Positions 1 to 6,378 of a DNA stretch of 64,000 nucleotides are shown here, one piece after another. The notes under the pieces are model-generated. The model was given only the letters and a program-made list of their open reading frames with translations. It searched no databases and was not told the origin of the DNA. The stretch is from Lipingzhangella_A rawalii. GTDB lineage: Bacteria; Actinomycetota; Actinomycetes; Streptosporangiales; Streptosporangiaceae. The DNA is taken from assembly GCF_031628175.1 (NCBI RefSeq), contig NZ_JAVLVT010000006.1:1-64000 (forward strand), in the 5' to 3' direction. Position 1 is the first letter of the stretch. The number at the start of each line of letters is the position of its first letter. Position numbers and translations under genes: made by a program.

Positions 1-167
1 ACCGCTGCCGTCCCGGCGCTGTGCACACCATCCCCGGCAGACTCCTCCCCCCACCGAGGCGGCTCCGACGGAACACGAGACGCGGGCGGCAGCGCGCCCG
101 GCACGGACCCACGACGGGTCAACCACGACAGACCCAACGTGGCGATCACAAACATCAGTAGACGCAT
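1..167 (-). CDS. Partial small membrane or secreted protein, runs off the left edge
   Basis: An open frame on the minus strand begins with ATG at 167 and stays open to base 1, giving at least 55 residues. A strong ribosome site (GAGGAGG, 4-5 bases upstream) supports the start. The protein opens with a hydrophobic stretch (MRLLMFVIATLGLSWL) and then turns Pro/Arg/Ser rich, which suits a signal peptide or a single membrane anchor. It is divergent from the XRE regulator at 394. The family is not recognised and the C-terminus lies outside the window. Confidence 0.5.
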   Translation of the reverse strand, partial: MRLLMFVIATLGLSWLTRRGSVPGALPPASRVPSEPPRWGEESAGDGVHSAGTAA

Positions 168-235
168 GACCCCTCCTCAGGGGGACAGCCGGCTGGGAGG
201 GCCGACCTCGGGAACAGGTGCCCTCCATGTTGCAC

Positions 236-281
236 CTGAAGTTTCAGATTTTCAATCGTTCATGAGAAGATGCTTCATCTT
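236..281. promoter_or_regulatory. AT-rich divergent promoter region with two short inverted repeats
   Basis: The spacer between the left-edge gene and the XRE regulator is clearly AT-richer than its surroundings. It contains CTGAA-GT-TTCAG (236-247) and AAGATG-CTT-CATCTT (267-281), both perfect short inverted repeats. Such sites could bind the adjacent HTH regulator as an autoregulatory operator. That role is inferred from position only. Confidence 0.3.
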
Positions 282-393
282 TGATGTCATCACCTTCGCA
301 ACGTCATGTCTGGAGTCTTCACCTATGAGTGGTTCGCGCAGGTCACAGCACACCCGTAACATTCGAAGTACAGACACCAGCGCAGGAGACACC

Positions 394-1227
394 ATGGCTG
401 AACAGCGACTGTCCATACGTCGCCGACGCTTGTCCGCAGAGCTGAAACGAGTTCGTCAGGACGCAGGTATGACCGTGGAGGACGTCGCGGCCGCAACCGA
501 GTGGTCAGTGGGCAAGATCTCGAACATCGAGACCGGTGTTCGTCAGTTCCCGACTGTCATGGAGATCAAGGGGCTGCTCGACACCTACGGTGTTACCGAG
601 GACCGTCGCCGGGAGGCGATCCTCGACCTGACACGCCAGGCCCGAGAACGCGGTTGGTGGTCCAAGTACTCTGATGTGTTCACCGATGAGTTCCCGGAGT
701 TCGAGGCCGAAGCAACCAGCATCCATACCTACGAGTTGGCTCGGATCCCAGGGCTCCCCCAGACAGCGGGCTACGTCGAACTGTTGATGCGTGCCAGCCT
801 CTACCGCTCCAACATCGACATCGAACGAGCGATCGAGACGCGACGCCAACGCCAGACTGTGCTGGAGCGACCAAGCGCCCCGGACCTGTGGGCAGTCATC
901 GACGAAGCAGCACTGCGCCGCTTCCAGCCCGCCGAGACAGTGTTCCGGGACCAGGTTCAGCATCTGGTCGATGTCGCAGAGGCCGACAACACAGTGACAC
1001 TTCAGGTTCTGCCGTTCGCATCCGGCATGCATGCTGCGCTTCAAGGACCCTTCGTGCTCATGCATTTCGCTGAGAACGTGAACCCCGTGGTCTACCTAGA
1101 AACCGATACCGATGGACTGTACCTAGAGGAGGAGGAAGTAGACCGGTATCGCAAGGTGTTCGATCATGTACGGACGTCCGCACGTCACCCAGAGGCATCG
1201 ATTCAGATGCTCAAGGCCATGCTCTAG
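394..1227 (+). CDS. XRE-family HTH regulator with DUF5753 sensor domain
   Basis: The 277-aa protein has an N-terminal helix-turn-helix of the XRE type (about residues 13-65, with the core AAATEWSVGKISNIETG). The large C-terminal domain is of the DUF5753 type found in Streptomyces-like regulators, recognisable from the IPGLPQTAGYVELLMRA segment and the late LPFASGMHAAL motif. The ATG at 394 is preferred over the longer frame because AGGAGAC lies just upstream and the HTH starts soon after. A DUF397 gene follows 9 bp later. This pairing is very common in actinomycetes, where the two proteins regulate development, antibiotics or accessory loci. The target genes here are unknown; the AT-rich region upstream may be its operator. 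Confidence 0.93.
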   Translation: MAEQRLSIRRRRLSAELKRVRQDAGMTVEDVAAATEWSVGKISNIETGVRQFPTVMEIKGLLDTYGVTEDRRREAILDLTRQARERGWWSKYSDVFTDEFPEFEAEATSIHTYELARIPGLPQTAGYVELLMRASLYRSNIDIERAIETRRQRQTVLERPSAPDLWAVIDEAALRRFQPAETVFRDQVQHLVDVAEADNTVTLQVLPFASGMHAALQGPFVLMHFAENVNPVVYLETDTDGLYLEEEEVDRYRKVFDHVRTSARHPEASIQMLKAML

Positions 1228-1236
1228 GAACTAACG

Positions 1237-1425
1237 ATGAACCTATTCCCCAGTGACAACTTCCGGAAGTCGAGCTACTCCGACCGCAACAACTGCGTCG
1301 AGGTCGCCGACACACTAAACGCTTCCGCTGTGCGCGACAGCCAGTACCCCGACCACGCCGTGCTGGCCTTCCCCCGTACTGAATGGCGCGCGTTCCTGAC
1401 CTCAGTCAAAGCCGAACGCCTCTGA
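1237..1425 (+). CDS. DUF397 small acidic protein, partner of the XRE regulator
   Basis: The 62-residue protein shows the DUF397 signature: an N-terminal FRKSSYSDRNNCVEVA block, a central VRDSQYPDHAVLAF strand and a C-terminal W-R-AFL helix. DUF397 proteins are small partners or antagonists of DUF5753/XRE regulators and are normally encoded next to them, as here (9-bp gap, same strand). The length is normal for the family. The gene is followed by a strong hairpin shared with the convergent methyltransferase gene. Confidence 0.92.
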   Translation: MNLFPSDNFRKSSYSDRNNCVEVADTLNASAVRDSQYPDHAVLAFPRTEWRAFLTSVKAERL

Positions 1426-1440
1426 CCACCCACACATAAA

Positions 1441-1472
1441 GCTGCCCCCAACGACTCCGCGTCGGGGGCAGC
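1441..1472. terminator. Bidirectional hairpin terminator
   Basis: A perfect 9-bp stem (GCTGCCCCC at 1441-1449 with GGGGGCAGC at 1464-1472) closes the gap between the convergent DUF397 and methyltransferase genes. A further GAC/GTC pairing inside the loop lengthens the stem. Confidence 0.75.
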
Positions 1473-1491
1473 ACCTATTCCCACGGCTACT

Positions 1492-2313
1492 TTACCCCGC
1501 CGCATTGTCGGGGGCCAGACGCCACAGTCGGGGTGTTCCGGTGGTGTCTACGTTGATGCCAATCTGGTCGGCTGTGCCCTCGGCCTGCTGCGGCGCAGTT
1601 GTGACACTGTCGCTGCGCAGCGGCATGAAGTGCGCTTCGCCTAGACATGCCCCCTGGGCCGTGCCGTCGGCGTTCACCGCCAGCCGCGCGAGCGGTCCGG
1701 CCGGGTGGACCGTGTCTGCCAGCGGCGCGAGGATGATGCCGCCGGGGCAGGTCTGCTGTAGCCACGCGGGCGGGATGCTGGCCACGGAGGCCGTGGCGAT
1801 GATCCGGTCATAGGGTGCCCCCGGCAGCCAGCCTTCGGCCCCGTCTCCGGTGACCACCGTGACGTGGCGCCCGTCGCGGACCAGCGCGGCCCGGGCACGG
1901 GTGGCTACCTCTGGGGTGACCTCCACACTGACCACGTGCCCGGATGGCCCAACCAGGTGGTCTACCAGTGCCGCGTTGTACCCGGTACCGGTGCCGATCT
2001 CCAGCACCCGCATACCCGGTTCCAGCTGGAGCGCGTCCAGCATGCGCGCCATGAGCCAGGGCGCCGTGCTGGACGACGTCGACTCGTAGCCGCGGCCGGT
2101 GGCGGGCTCCAGGATCTCGGCGGGGGCGCGCGGGTCGGGGGCGACCGCAGTCACCACCGGGGCGTCCTGGTCCACCTCGGCGCGCCACCGGTCGGGTTCC
2201 TCGTCACGATGTAGCGGGATCAGCCAGCCCGTGTTCTCGCTACGGACGTAGATCAAGCCCGGAATGTAGTGGGCACGATCAACGGCCGCCATCGCCTTGG
2301 ATACGCTGCTCAC
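1492..2313 (-). CDS. PCMT-like SAM-dependent methyltransferase
   Basis: The 273-aa protein carries the protein-L-isoaspartate methyltransferase-type Rossmann core. SAM motif I is VLEIGTGTGYNAALV, followed by the acidic motif VVSVEVTPEVA and the VVTGDGAEGWLPGAPYDRII block. Upstream, the segment SSSTAPWLMARMLDAL matches the substrate-side helix of this family. I start at GTG 2313 because it forms a GTGA overlap with the stop of the 42-aa zinc-knuckle gene, implying translational coupling; a longer GTG frame from 2346 is possible. Many actinomycete relatives of this kind modify peptides or serve accessory loci rather than repairing proteins, and the substrate cannot be read from sequence. Confidence 0.85.
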   Translation of the reverse strand: MSSVSKAMAAVDRAHYIPGLIYVRSENTGWLIPLHRDEEPDRWRAEVDQDAPVVTAVAPDPRAPAEILEPATGRGYESTSSSTAPWLMARMLDALQLEPGMRVLEIGTGTGYNAALVDHLVGPSGHVVSVEVTPEVATRARAALVRDGRHVTVVTGDGAEGWLPGAPYDRIIATASVASIPPAWLQQTCPGGIILAPLADTVHPAGPLARLAVNADGTAQGACLGEAHFMPLRSDSVTTAPQQAEGTADQIGINVDTTGTPRLWRLAPDNAAG

Positions 2314-2438
2314 TGCTGCTTGCCCGTCCCGCCGCAGCCCCAGCACGCCTCCCAGACAGTGTTGCCGTCATCGGACTTGTTCCAGCCGCCCTTGCCGCCA
2401 CACACTCCGCAGTCGACCGGCTTCCCGTGCTTACCCAT
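2310..2438 (-). CDS. 42-aa DnaJ-like double zinc-knuckle protein
   Basis: The small frame has ATG at 2438 and a GGAG ribosome site a few bases upstream. It encodes 42 residues with two CxxCxGxG-type repeats, CGVCGGKGG and CWGCGGTGK, the arrangement of half a DnaJ zinc-binding domain. Its stop overlaps the start of the methyltransferase gene by four bases (GTGA), so the two are probably translated together. The cysteine pairs suggest one bound zinc. No J domain is present. It could be a methyltransferase partner or a small substrate; both roles are inference. Confidence 0.6.
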   Translation of the reverse strand: MGKHGKPVDCGVCGGKGGWNKSDDGNTVWEACWGCGGTGKQQ

Positions 2439-2638
2439 CGCGCGCTCCGGGGGTAGGGGATGTGGGGATACTGACCCAGACGTACCCACCGTGACCACAA
2501 CGTCACCCACTGTCCGGAAGCGGCCAGACGCAGGACACCGAAGCGCCGGGCAGGCGGTGTCTTCGAACGGTAGCGCGTGACTGCGGGCGCGGGCAGTAGT
2601 TCGCCGGACCAGCGCTCAGCATCCCCTCTATGGATTTC

Positions 2639-2653
2639 CTAGATTTTTTCTAG
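2639..2653. promoter_or_regulatory. Short AT-rich inverted repeat upstream of the zinc-knuckle gene
   Basis: CTAGA-TTTTT-TCTAG is a perfect 5-bp inverted repeat in a locally AT-rich patch about 200 bp upstream of the 42-aa gene. It may mark its promoter or operator. The rest of 2439-2740 shows no gene. Confidence 0.2.
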
Positions 2654-2745
2654 TCGGCATCCCCCGTCGCCCCCCGCAAGACCCCGCGCGTCCGATCCGC
2701 TCACCTGCGCATACTTGAATGACTATGGTCGATGTTGTGTGGCTG

Positions 2746-2793
2746 CTGGTTTTGCATACCAGAGGTCACGGGGTCGACTCCCCTTGGCTCCAC
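2746..2793 (+). repeat. tRNA-Ala(TGC) 3'-half fragment, probable attachment site remnant
   Basis: The sequence begins with a perfect anticodon arm (CTGGT / loop TTTGCAT / ACCAG, anticodon TGC). It continues through a variable loop, a degenerate T arm and an acceptor 3' strand ending in GGCTCCAC. The matching tRNA 5' half is absent: the bases before 2746 do not form a D arm or acceptor strand. A tRNA 3' half next to an integrase C-terminus (2817-3071) is the usual footprint of an element that integrates into tRNA genes. The intact tRNA-Ala is not in the window. Confidence 0.65.
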
Positions 2794-2816
2794 AAGTGAA
2801 GATGCAGGTCAGGCGA

Positions 2817-3071
2817 TTACTCTCGTTCGGCGACAGAGGGGGTGACCGCCTTTTTCGTGTCTGTGGGAGACGTTTGGGAGATGATCGTGGCGTGCGCCTC
2901 CCGCAGTTGGGCATCCCGCACTCCCGCTACGGCCGGGGAGAGGCTAGCGGGAGCGCGAAGTGCGTTCTCCACCCGGTCGGCCAACGACTCGCACAGCTCA
3001 GTCCGCATCCGCGACGTGATGTGGGTGTAGACGGCATCGATTCTCCCGAGCTGGGGCTCTCCGCGCACGCG
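2817..3071 (-). pseudogene. Tyrosine integrase remnant (C-terminal end only)
   Basis: The last 80 or so codons of the frame ending at 2817 resemble the C-terminus of actinobacterial phage/ICE tyrosine recombinases. The block DAVYTHITSRMRTELCESLA corresponds to the stretch after the catalytic tyrosine region, followed by an Ala/Arg-rich tail. The catalytic core (Arg, His, Arg residues) is missing because sequence upstream of about 3071 is unrelated and carries an intergenic repeat. The stop lies only 24 bp from the tRNA-Ala fragment, as expected for an integrase adjacent to its att site. It is interpreted as a decayed integrative element; the match is by pattern and modest. Confidence 0.5.
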
Positions 3072-3090
3072 GGGGGATGGTGGTGTCGGG

Positions 3091-3178
3091 TTCTTGTTCC
3101 CCCATTTGCTGTGTGGCGCCCCCATCGGGTTTCCGTGGCCCCCATGATCTGGGAATGGGCCCCGAGTGGCCACAGCCC
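3091..3178. repeat. Dispersed intergenic repeat, copy 1 (family R1)
   Basis: About 86 bp here match, at roughly 70 percent by eye, the reverse complement of 18371-18459. The best conserved parts are the CCCCCAT box, TTTCCGTGGC and a GC-rich quasi-palindrome around the ggcccc/gtggc bases. It separates the integrase remnant from the SdpB-like gene. Confidence 0.45.
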
Positions 3179-3199
3179 CCTGGGTCGACCGGGGTTCAC

Positions 3200-3691
3200 G
3201 TGGCCAACGCAATTGCCTTGACTCTCATCTGGATTCAGGTGTGCTTCATCTACTTCCATTCCAGTGTCGGGAAACTTGCGGTCACCTCATGGAGGGACGG
3301 AACATCGGTCTGGTATTGGGTGCTGCACTCATCCTTCGGCGTCCCGGATCATCTGAGACCGCTGGTGGAGTGGCTTCTGATCAGCGGCCCGGTGCTCGCT
3401 GCGGTGACCCGGGGAACACTATTGGTGGAATTCCTGACCGCGTGTTGTCTGTTCGGGGGCCACAGGTTGAGATACGTAGCGTTGGTGGCGGGAATTATCC
3501 TGCACACGCTGATCGCTCTCGTGATCGGACTCCCCGGTTTTTCCCTCATCATGTTCGGGGCATTGATCCTTTATTCGGTACGACCGGGCGGCCCACTGCC
3601 TCGCTGGGTACCCGCTAAGCTACTCGTTCGACAGGGGTCGGATACGTTTCCGGACGGGAAAGACCATCGCCAGGAGGTCGTCACACAATGA
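3200..3691 (+). CDS. SdpB/HTTM-family membrane protein, apparently N-terminally truncated
   Basis: From GTG 3200 the frame encodes 163 residues. These match the C-terminal half of the SdpB/HTTM family: a first helix with IQVCFIYFHSSVGKL, the conserved WRDGTSVWYWV loop, then three further hydrophobic helices and a basic tail. SdpB in Bacillus is needed to mature the SdpC toxin peptide; HTTM proteins are related to vitamin K-dependent carboxylase membrane domains. Family members are usually about 300 residues, so the N-terminal helices appear lost, with the break falling at repeat R1 and the integrase remnant. The gene overlaps the SdpI-like gene by 4 bp (ATGA). It may be non-functional. Confidence 0.7.
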   Translation: MANAIALTLIWIQVCFIYFHSSVGKLAVTSWRDGTSVWYWVLHSSFGVPDHLRPLVEWLLISGPVLAAVTRGTLLVEFLTACCLFGGHRLRYVALVAGIILHTLIALVIGLPGFSLIMFGALILYSVRPGGPLPRWVPAKLLVRQGSDTFPDGKDHRQEVVTQ

Positions 3692-4167
3692 AGGAAGGTG
3701 GAAGTGTGAACTCCAGGAATCTCGCTGACACGTCCGGCGACCTCGTTGTCGCAGCGTCCGAGCCGCTTACGGGGGGTGCACTTGTATGGACCTCGTTCGT
3801 GATCTTGGTGACTGCGGGCCTGCTCTTGGTCGCTGCCTATACCGGAGCCAAAGGGAAACTGCACCCCAACCCTCTCTTCGGCATCCGAACCGATCTGACC
3901 TTAAGCGATGACGAAGCGTGGTACGAGGTCCAGCGAAAGTCCGCTCCCTGGATGGCAGCCGCAGGCACCGCAACAGCGGTCGGTGGAGTTTCCCTCATCC
4001 TGGTCAACGATGGGGATATGCAGATGATCATGTTGCTCGCCTCCCTGGCAGTCTGCGTGACGCTGGTCATTGCGGGTGCGCTCATGAGTTCGAGAGCTGT
4101 GCGTGATGAACGGGCACGACGCGACCGCACTACGGACGAAAACCACTCCGAGCGAGGGGAGGAGTGA
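3688..4167 (+). CDS. SdpI-family membrane protein
   Basis: The 159-aa protein contains the SdpI signature block NPLFGIRTDLTLSDDEAWYE between a first membrane helix (about residues 32-52) and two further helices (about 90-135), with a charged C-terminal tail. SdpI is the immunity protein and signal transducer against the SdpC killing peptide in Bacillus; actinobacterial members are often of unknown role. ATG 3688 gives an ATGA overlap with the upstream SdpB-like gene; GTG 3706 is an alternative with a better spaced ribosome site. Together with the SdpB relative and the downstream DCC fragment it looks like part of a toxin-maturation/immunity operon. Confidence 0.8.
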   Translation: MKEGGSVNSRNLADTSGDLVVAASEPLTGGALVWTSFVILVTAGLLLVAAYTGAKGKLHPNPLFGIRTDLTLSDDEAWYEVQRKSAPWMAAAGTATAVGGVSLILVNDGDMQMIMLLASLAVCVTLVIAGALMSSRAVRDERARRDRTTDENHSERGEE

Positions 4168-4256
4168 CGTCACTCGGTGCAGGCCGACTCTCGCTTATCG
4201 CTCCCAGACTGTGGCCGTGATAGTATCTCCCTTCTCTCTCGAACGGGTGGTCCGCA

Positions 4257-4412
4257 GTGGTAGGCCGCCTCCTCAGCAGGGAAAATATTCCAGCTACTGG
4301 CCTGTTCCTCTATGACCGCGATTGTGGCTTCTGCCAGCGCTCGGTGGACTTCGCCAAACATCGGGCGCACAGTCAGGTGATCTCAGCGAGTTTGTTTTTC
4401 GAATTTGTGTAG
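4257..4412 (+). pseudogene. DCC-family thiol-disulfide oxidoreductase, truncated by a transposase insertion
   Basis: From GTG 4257 the frame reads into LFLYDRDCGFCQRSVDFAK, the N-terminal active-site motif of DCC1-like (DUF393) thiol-disulfide oxidoreductases (YDxxCxxC). Homology stops at about 4382, exactly where the antisense transposase gene ends, and the frame then terminates at 4412. Intact members are about 110-140 residues, so only a third remains. DCC genes commonly sit beside HTTM/SdpB genes, so this was probably the third gene of the sdp-like operon. Confidence 0.7.
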
Positions 4413-5130
4413 GGCCAGGGCGGCTTTGACCAGCTCGTCGATTCGGGTGGGACGTTTGGTGGTGTGGCGCAGCAGCCGCCACCGCTCTACGAGCAGGGTC
4501 ATCGCCCGTTCGCCGATACTGCGCATGGAGCGCAGTGCCAGGTTGGCCGGCCTTGTTATCGGCGTTATCGGCGCTGAAGCGTTCTCGTGTGACGTGTCCG
4601 AGGCGATTGACGGGCACGTGCACGCCGCGGCACCGGCTCCTTCATAGCCCAAATCCGCCAGGACGACCAGTCCGTTCTGTGCTGCCCGAGGCAGGAGCGG
4701 GAGCGCGTGCAGGCGGGCCGCGGTGATATCGAAGACGGGTCCGGGCTCGGCTGCGGAGACCCACACGGGTTCTCCATCAGCATCGGCGATGAACTGCACG
4801 TTGCCTCCGTGACGGTGTTTGTGGCCGCTGTACCACAGGTCGACGCTGTCATCGTCGGGTTTGCGCTCGGCGCAGCGGTCGCTGTCGAAGAGTGTGCCGT
4901 CCAGAATCACCCGTGCGCTGTCGCGGCGGGAGTGGTGGAGGGCGTTTTCCAGGTCGGGGGCATTGCGGGACAGCACGTCGATGCTGTCGTCGACGTAGCG
5001 GTCGGCGGTGCAGCGCCCGATCCCGGCCGTCGCGGGCCAGCATCGCGGGGCTGGTGGCGTCGCGGTCGTGGCGCAGCACCACGACGGCCTGGCCAAAGCA
5101 GGTCAAGGCGCGGCTGCCGGTGGGGGTGCG
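4383..5130 (-). mobile_element. IS5-type transposase, frameshifted remnant
   Basis: The main frame (4383-5096) carries the DDE_Tnp_4 transposase core: ARVILDGTLFDSDRCAE with the first Asp, DLWYSGHKHRHGGNVQF, VLADLGYEGAG with the second Asp, and SIGERAMTLLVERW with the catalytic Glu. The N-terminal part (ALTCFGQAVVVLRH, then SPAMLARD) is in another frame, so one frameshift lies near 5030. The stretch after GYEGAG continues in a third frame as HVPVNRLGHVTRERF before returning, giving two more shifts near 4640 and 4555. The transposase is therefore dead. It interrupted the DCC gene. No clear terminal inverted repeats were identified. Confidence 0.75.
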
Positions 5131-5247
5131 GCGCTGGGCGCCCTCCGCCGCACGACGGCCAGCGGGAAGCTTGGGCCGCCGCGCACCCACTCAGGCGGCC
5201 CGAACCCCCGGGCTTGGGCGCCTGTGGGGGCGCCGGGATCTATGGTG

Positions 5248-5358
5248 CTGCCATGGTCGAACGCTGACGGATGTCGTGTCGTGGATCGCGTTGGTGACCG
5301 GTTCACTGACCACCAGCTGGGCAACAGCGAGGGTCTCGCCGTCGGTGTTTTCCAGAAG
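5248..5358 (-). pseudogene. Fragment of an RsbW/histidine-kinase-like ATPase
   Basis: A short minus-strand segment reads TLAVAQLVVSEPVTNAIHDT. It resembles the N box of the small anti-sigma-type ATP-binding proteins abundant in actinomycetes (usually AELVVSELVTNAVRH). No G1/G2 ATP-lid motifs follow, because the frame runs into unrelated sequence towards the IS remnant. It is probably a gene stump left when the region was rearranged. Confidence 0.35.
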
Positions 5359-5445
5359 TCCGGGCGGCGCCGCTGGCGTACAGCGGGCTCTGGGGACTCC
5401 GAACAGTCTGGGGCCACCGACAGCTGCCGGCGGCCCCAGGCACAC

Positions 5446-6276
5446 CTACTCCGCGCTTGGCTCCGCAGCGCCCGCGCCCGGACGACGTCGGGCCATCAAC
5501 CAGACTGCCGTACCCCCACCGAGGGCGAGCACCGCAGCGGCAATAAGCCCCCCGAGTTCCGCACCGGTCACCGGAAGGGAATCACTGGCCCCCGTACCAT
5601 CCTCTGCGGCACTGTCCTGCGCACCCGGATCCGACTTCTCGTCCGCCGGCTCGTCCTCGCCCCCCGCGGCTGGCCCCTCACCATCCTCAGGCGGGGTGGT
5701 CTCTTCCCCACCATCCGGCGGGGTGGTTTCCCCGCCCTCTTCGGGCGGCGGGGTGGTCTCTTCCCCATCATCCGGCGGGGTGGTCTCCTCGCCCTCTTCG
5801 GGCGGCGGGGTGGTTTCCCCGCCGTCATCGTCGCACTCCACCCAGAACACCTTGTGCTTGCCGGCCCCGCGCTGACCTTCGAAGTTCCAGATCAGGCGGT
5901 AGTGGCCGTCGTCCAGTCCCAGGTCCTCGGTGCGGCCGTGCCCGTCGTCGTCCAGCGTCAACTCGCCGGCCAGAACCTCCGTGCGGTCACCGGTGGGCGG
6001 CCAGGACAGGATCTGCCACTCGATCTCCTGGCCGGGATCGAACTGGGAACCAGCGAGATAGAAGTCGCACACACGTGGTTCGTTGCGCGGATCCTCGGCC
6101 GGTGTGTCCACGTCATGAACCTTGACCGTGCCGTTGTCGCCGGGCGGCCCGGGGTTGGCCTGGGCGGGAGCGGCCAGGAACAGGCCGCTCGCTGCTGTGG
6201 CCAGGACAGTGCCCACGGCTAGCACAGAACGCGGTGGGCGGGGGCGCGTCACGGCGCCGCTGGGTCGAGGGAACAT
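5446..6276 (-). CDS. LPVTG cell-wall-anchored surface protein with TTPP repeats
   Basis: The 276-aa precursor has a basic N-terminus and signal peptide ending near APAQA. A globular region of about 110 residues with several Cys and Trp follows (RVCDFYLAGSQFDPG). Then comes a stalk of five EETTPP(P)-type acidic repeats, and finally the sorting signal: LPVTG at about 234-238, a hydrophobic helix and an RRR tail. Sortases cleave such signals and attach the protein to peptidoglycan. ATG 6276 is chosen because AGGAG sits 7 bases upstream. No sortase gene lies nearby, so a housekeeping sortase elsewhere would be needed. The N-terminal domain is not recognised; an exposed adhesin-like role is inference. 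Confidence 0.88.
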   Translation of the reverse strand: MFPRPSGAVTRPRPPRSVLAVGTVLATAASGLFLAAPAQANPGPPGDNGTVKVHDVDTPAEDPRNEPRVCDFYLAGSQFDPGQEIEWQILSWPPTGDRTEVLAGELTLDDDGHGRTEDLGLDDGHYRLIWNFEGQRGAGKHKVFWVECDDDGGETTPPPEEGEETTPPDDGEETTPPPEEGGETTPPDGGEETTPPEDGEGPAAGGEDEPADEKSDPGAQDSAAEDGTGASDSLPVTGAELGGLIAAAVLALGGGTAVWLMARRRPGAGAAEPSAE

Positions 6277-6378
6277 GGGGGAACTCCTGGAATGATCGGA
6301 CGGAACGTCCATGACCCTAGCGCCTCGGATCACCGGACACGATGCCGACATATTGCGTTCACATAACAAGATCCCTGG

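Noticed and set aside
2715..3221. Plus-strand frame across the tRNA fragment and integrase remnant
   Set aside because: It crosses the tRNA-like sequence, lies antisense to the integrase-like frame and shows no family features.
5008..6222. A long plus-strand frame across the IS remnant and the LPVTG gene
   Set aside because: It runs antisense to the sorting-signal protein; its apparent repeats only mirror the TTPP stalk.
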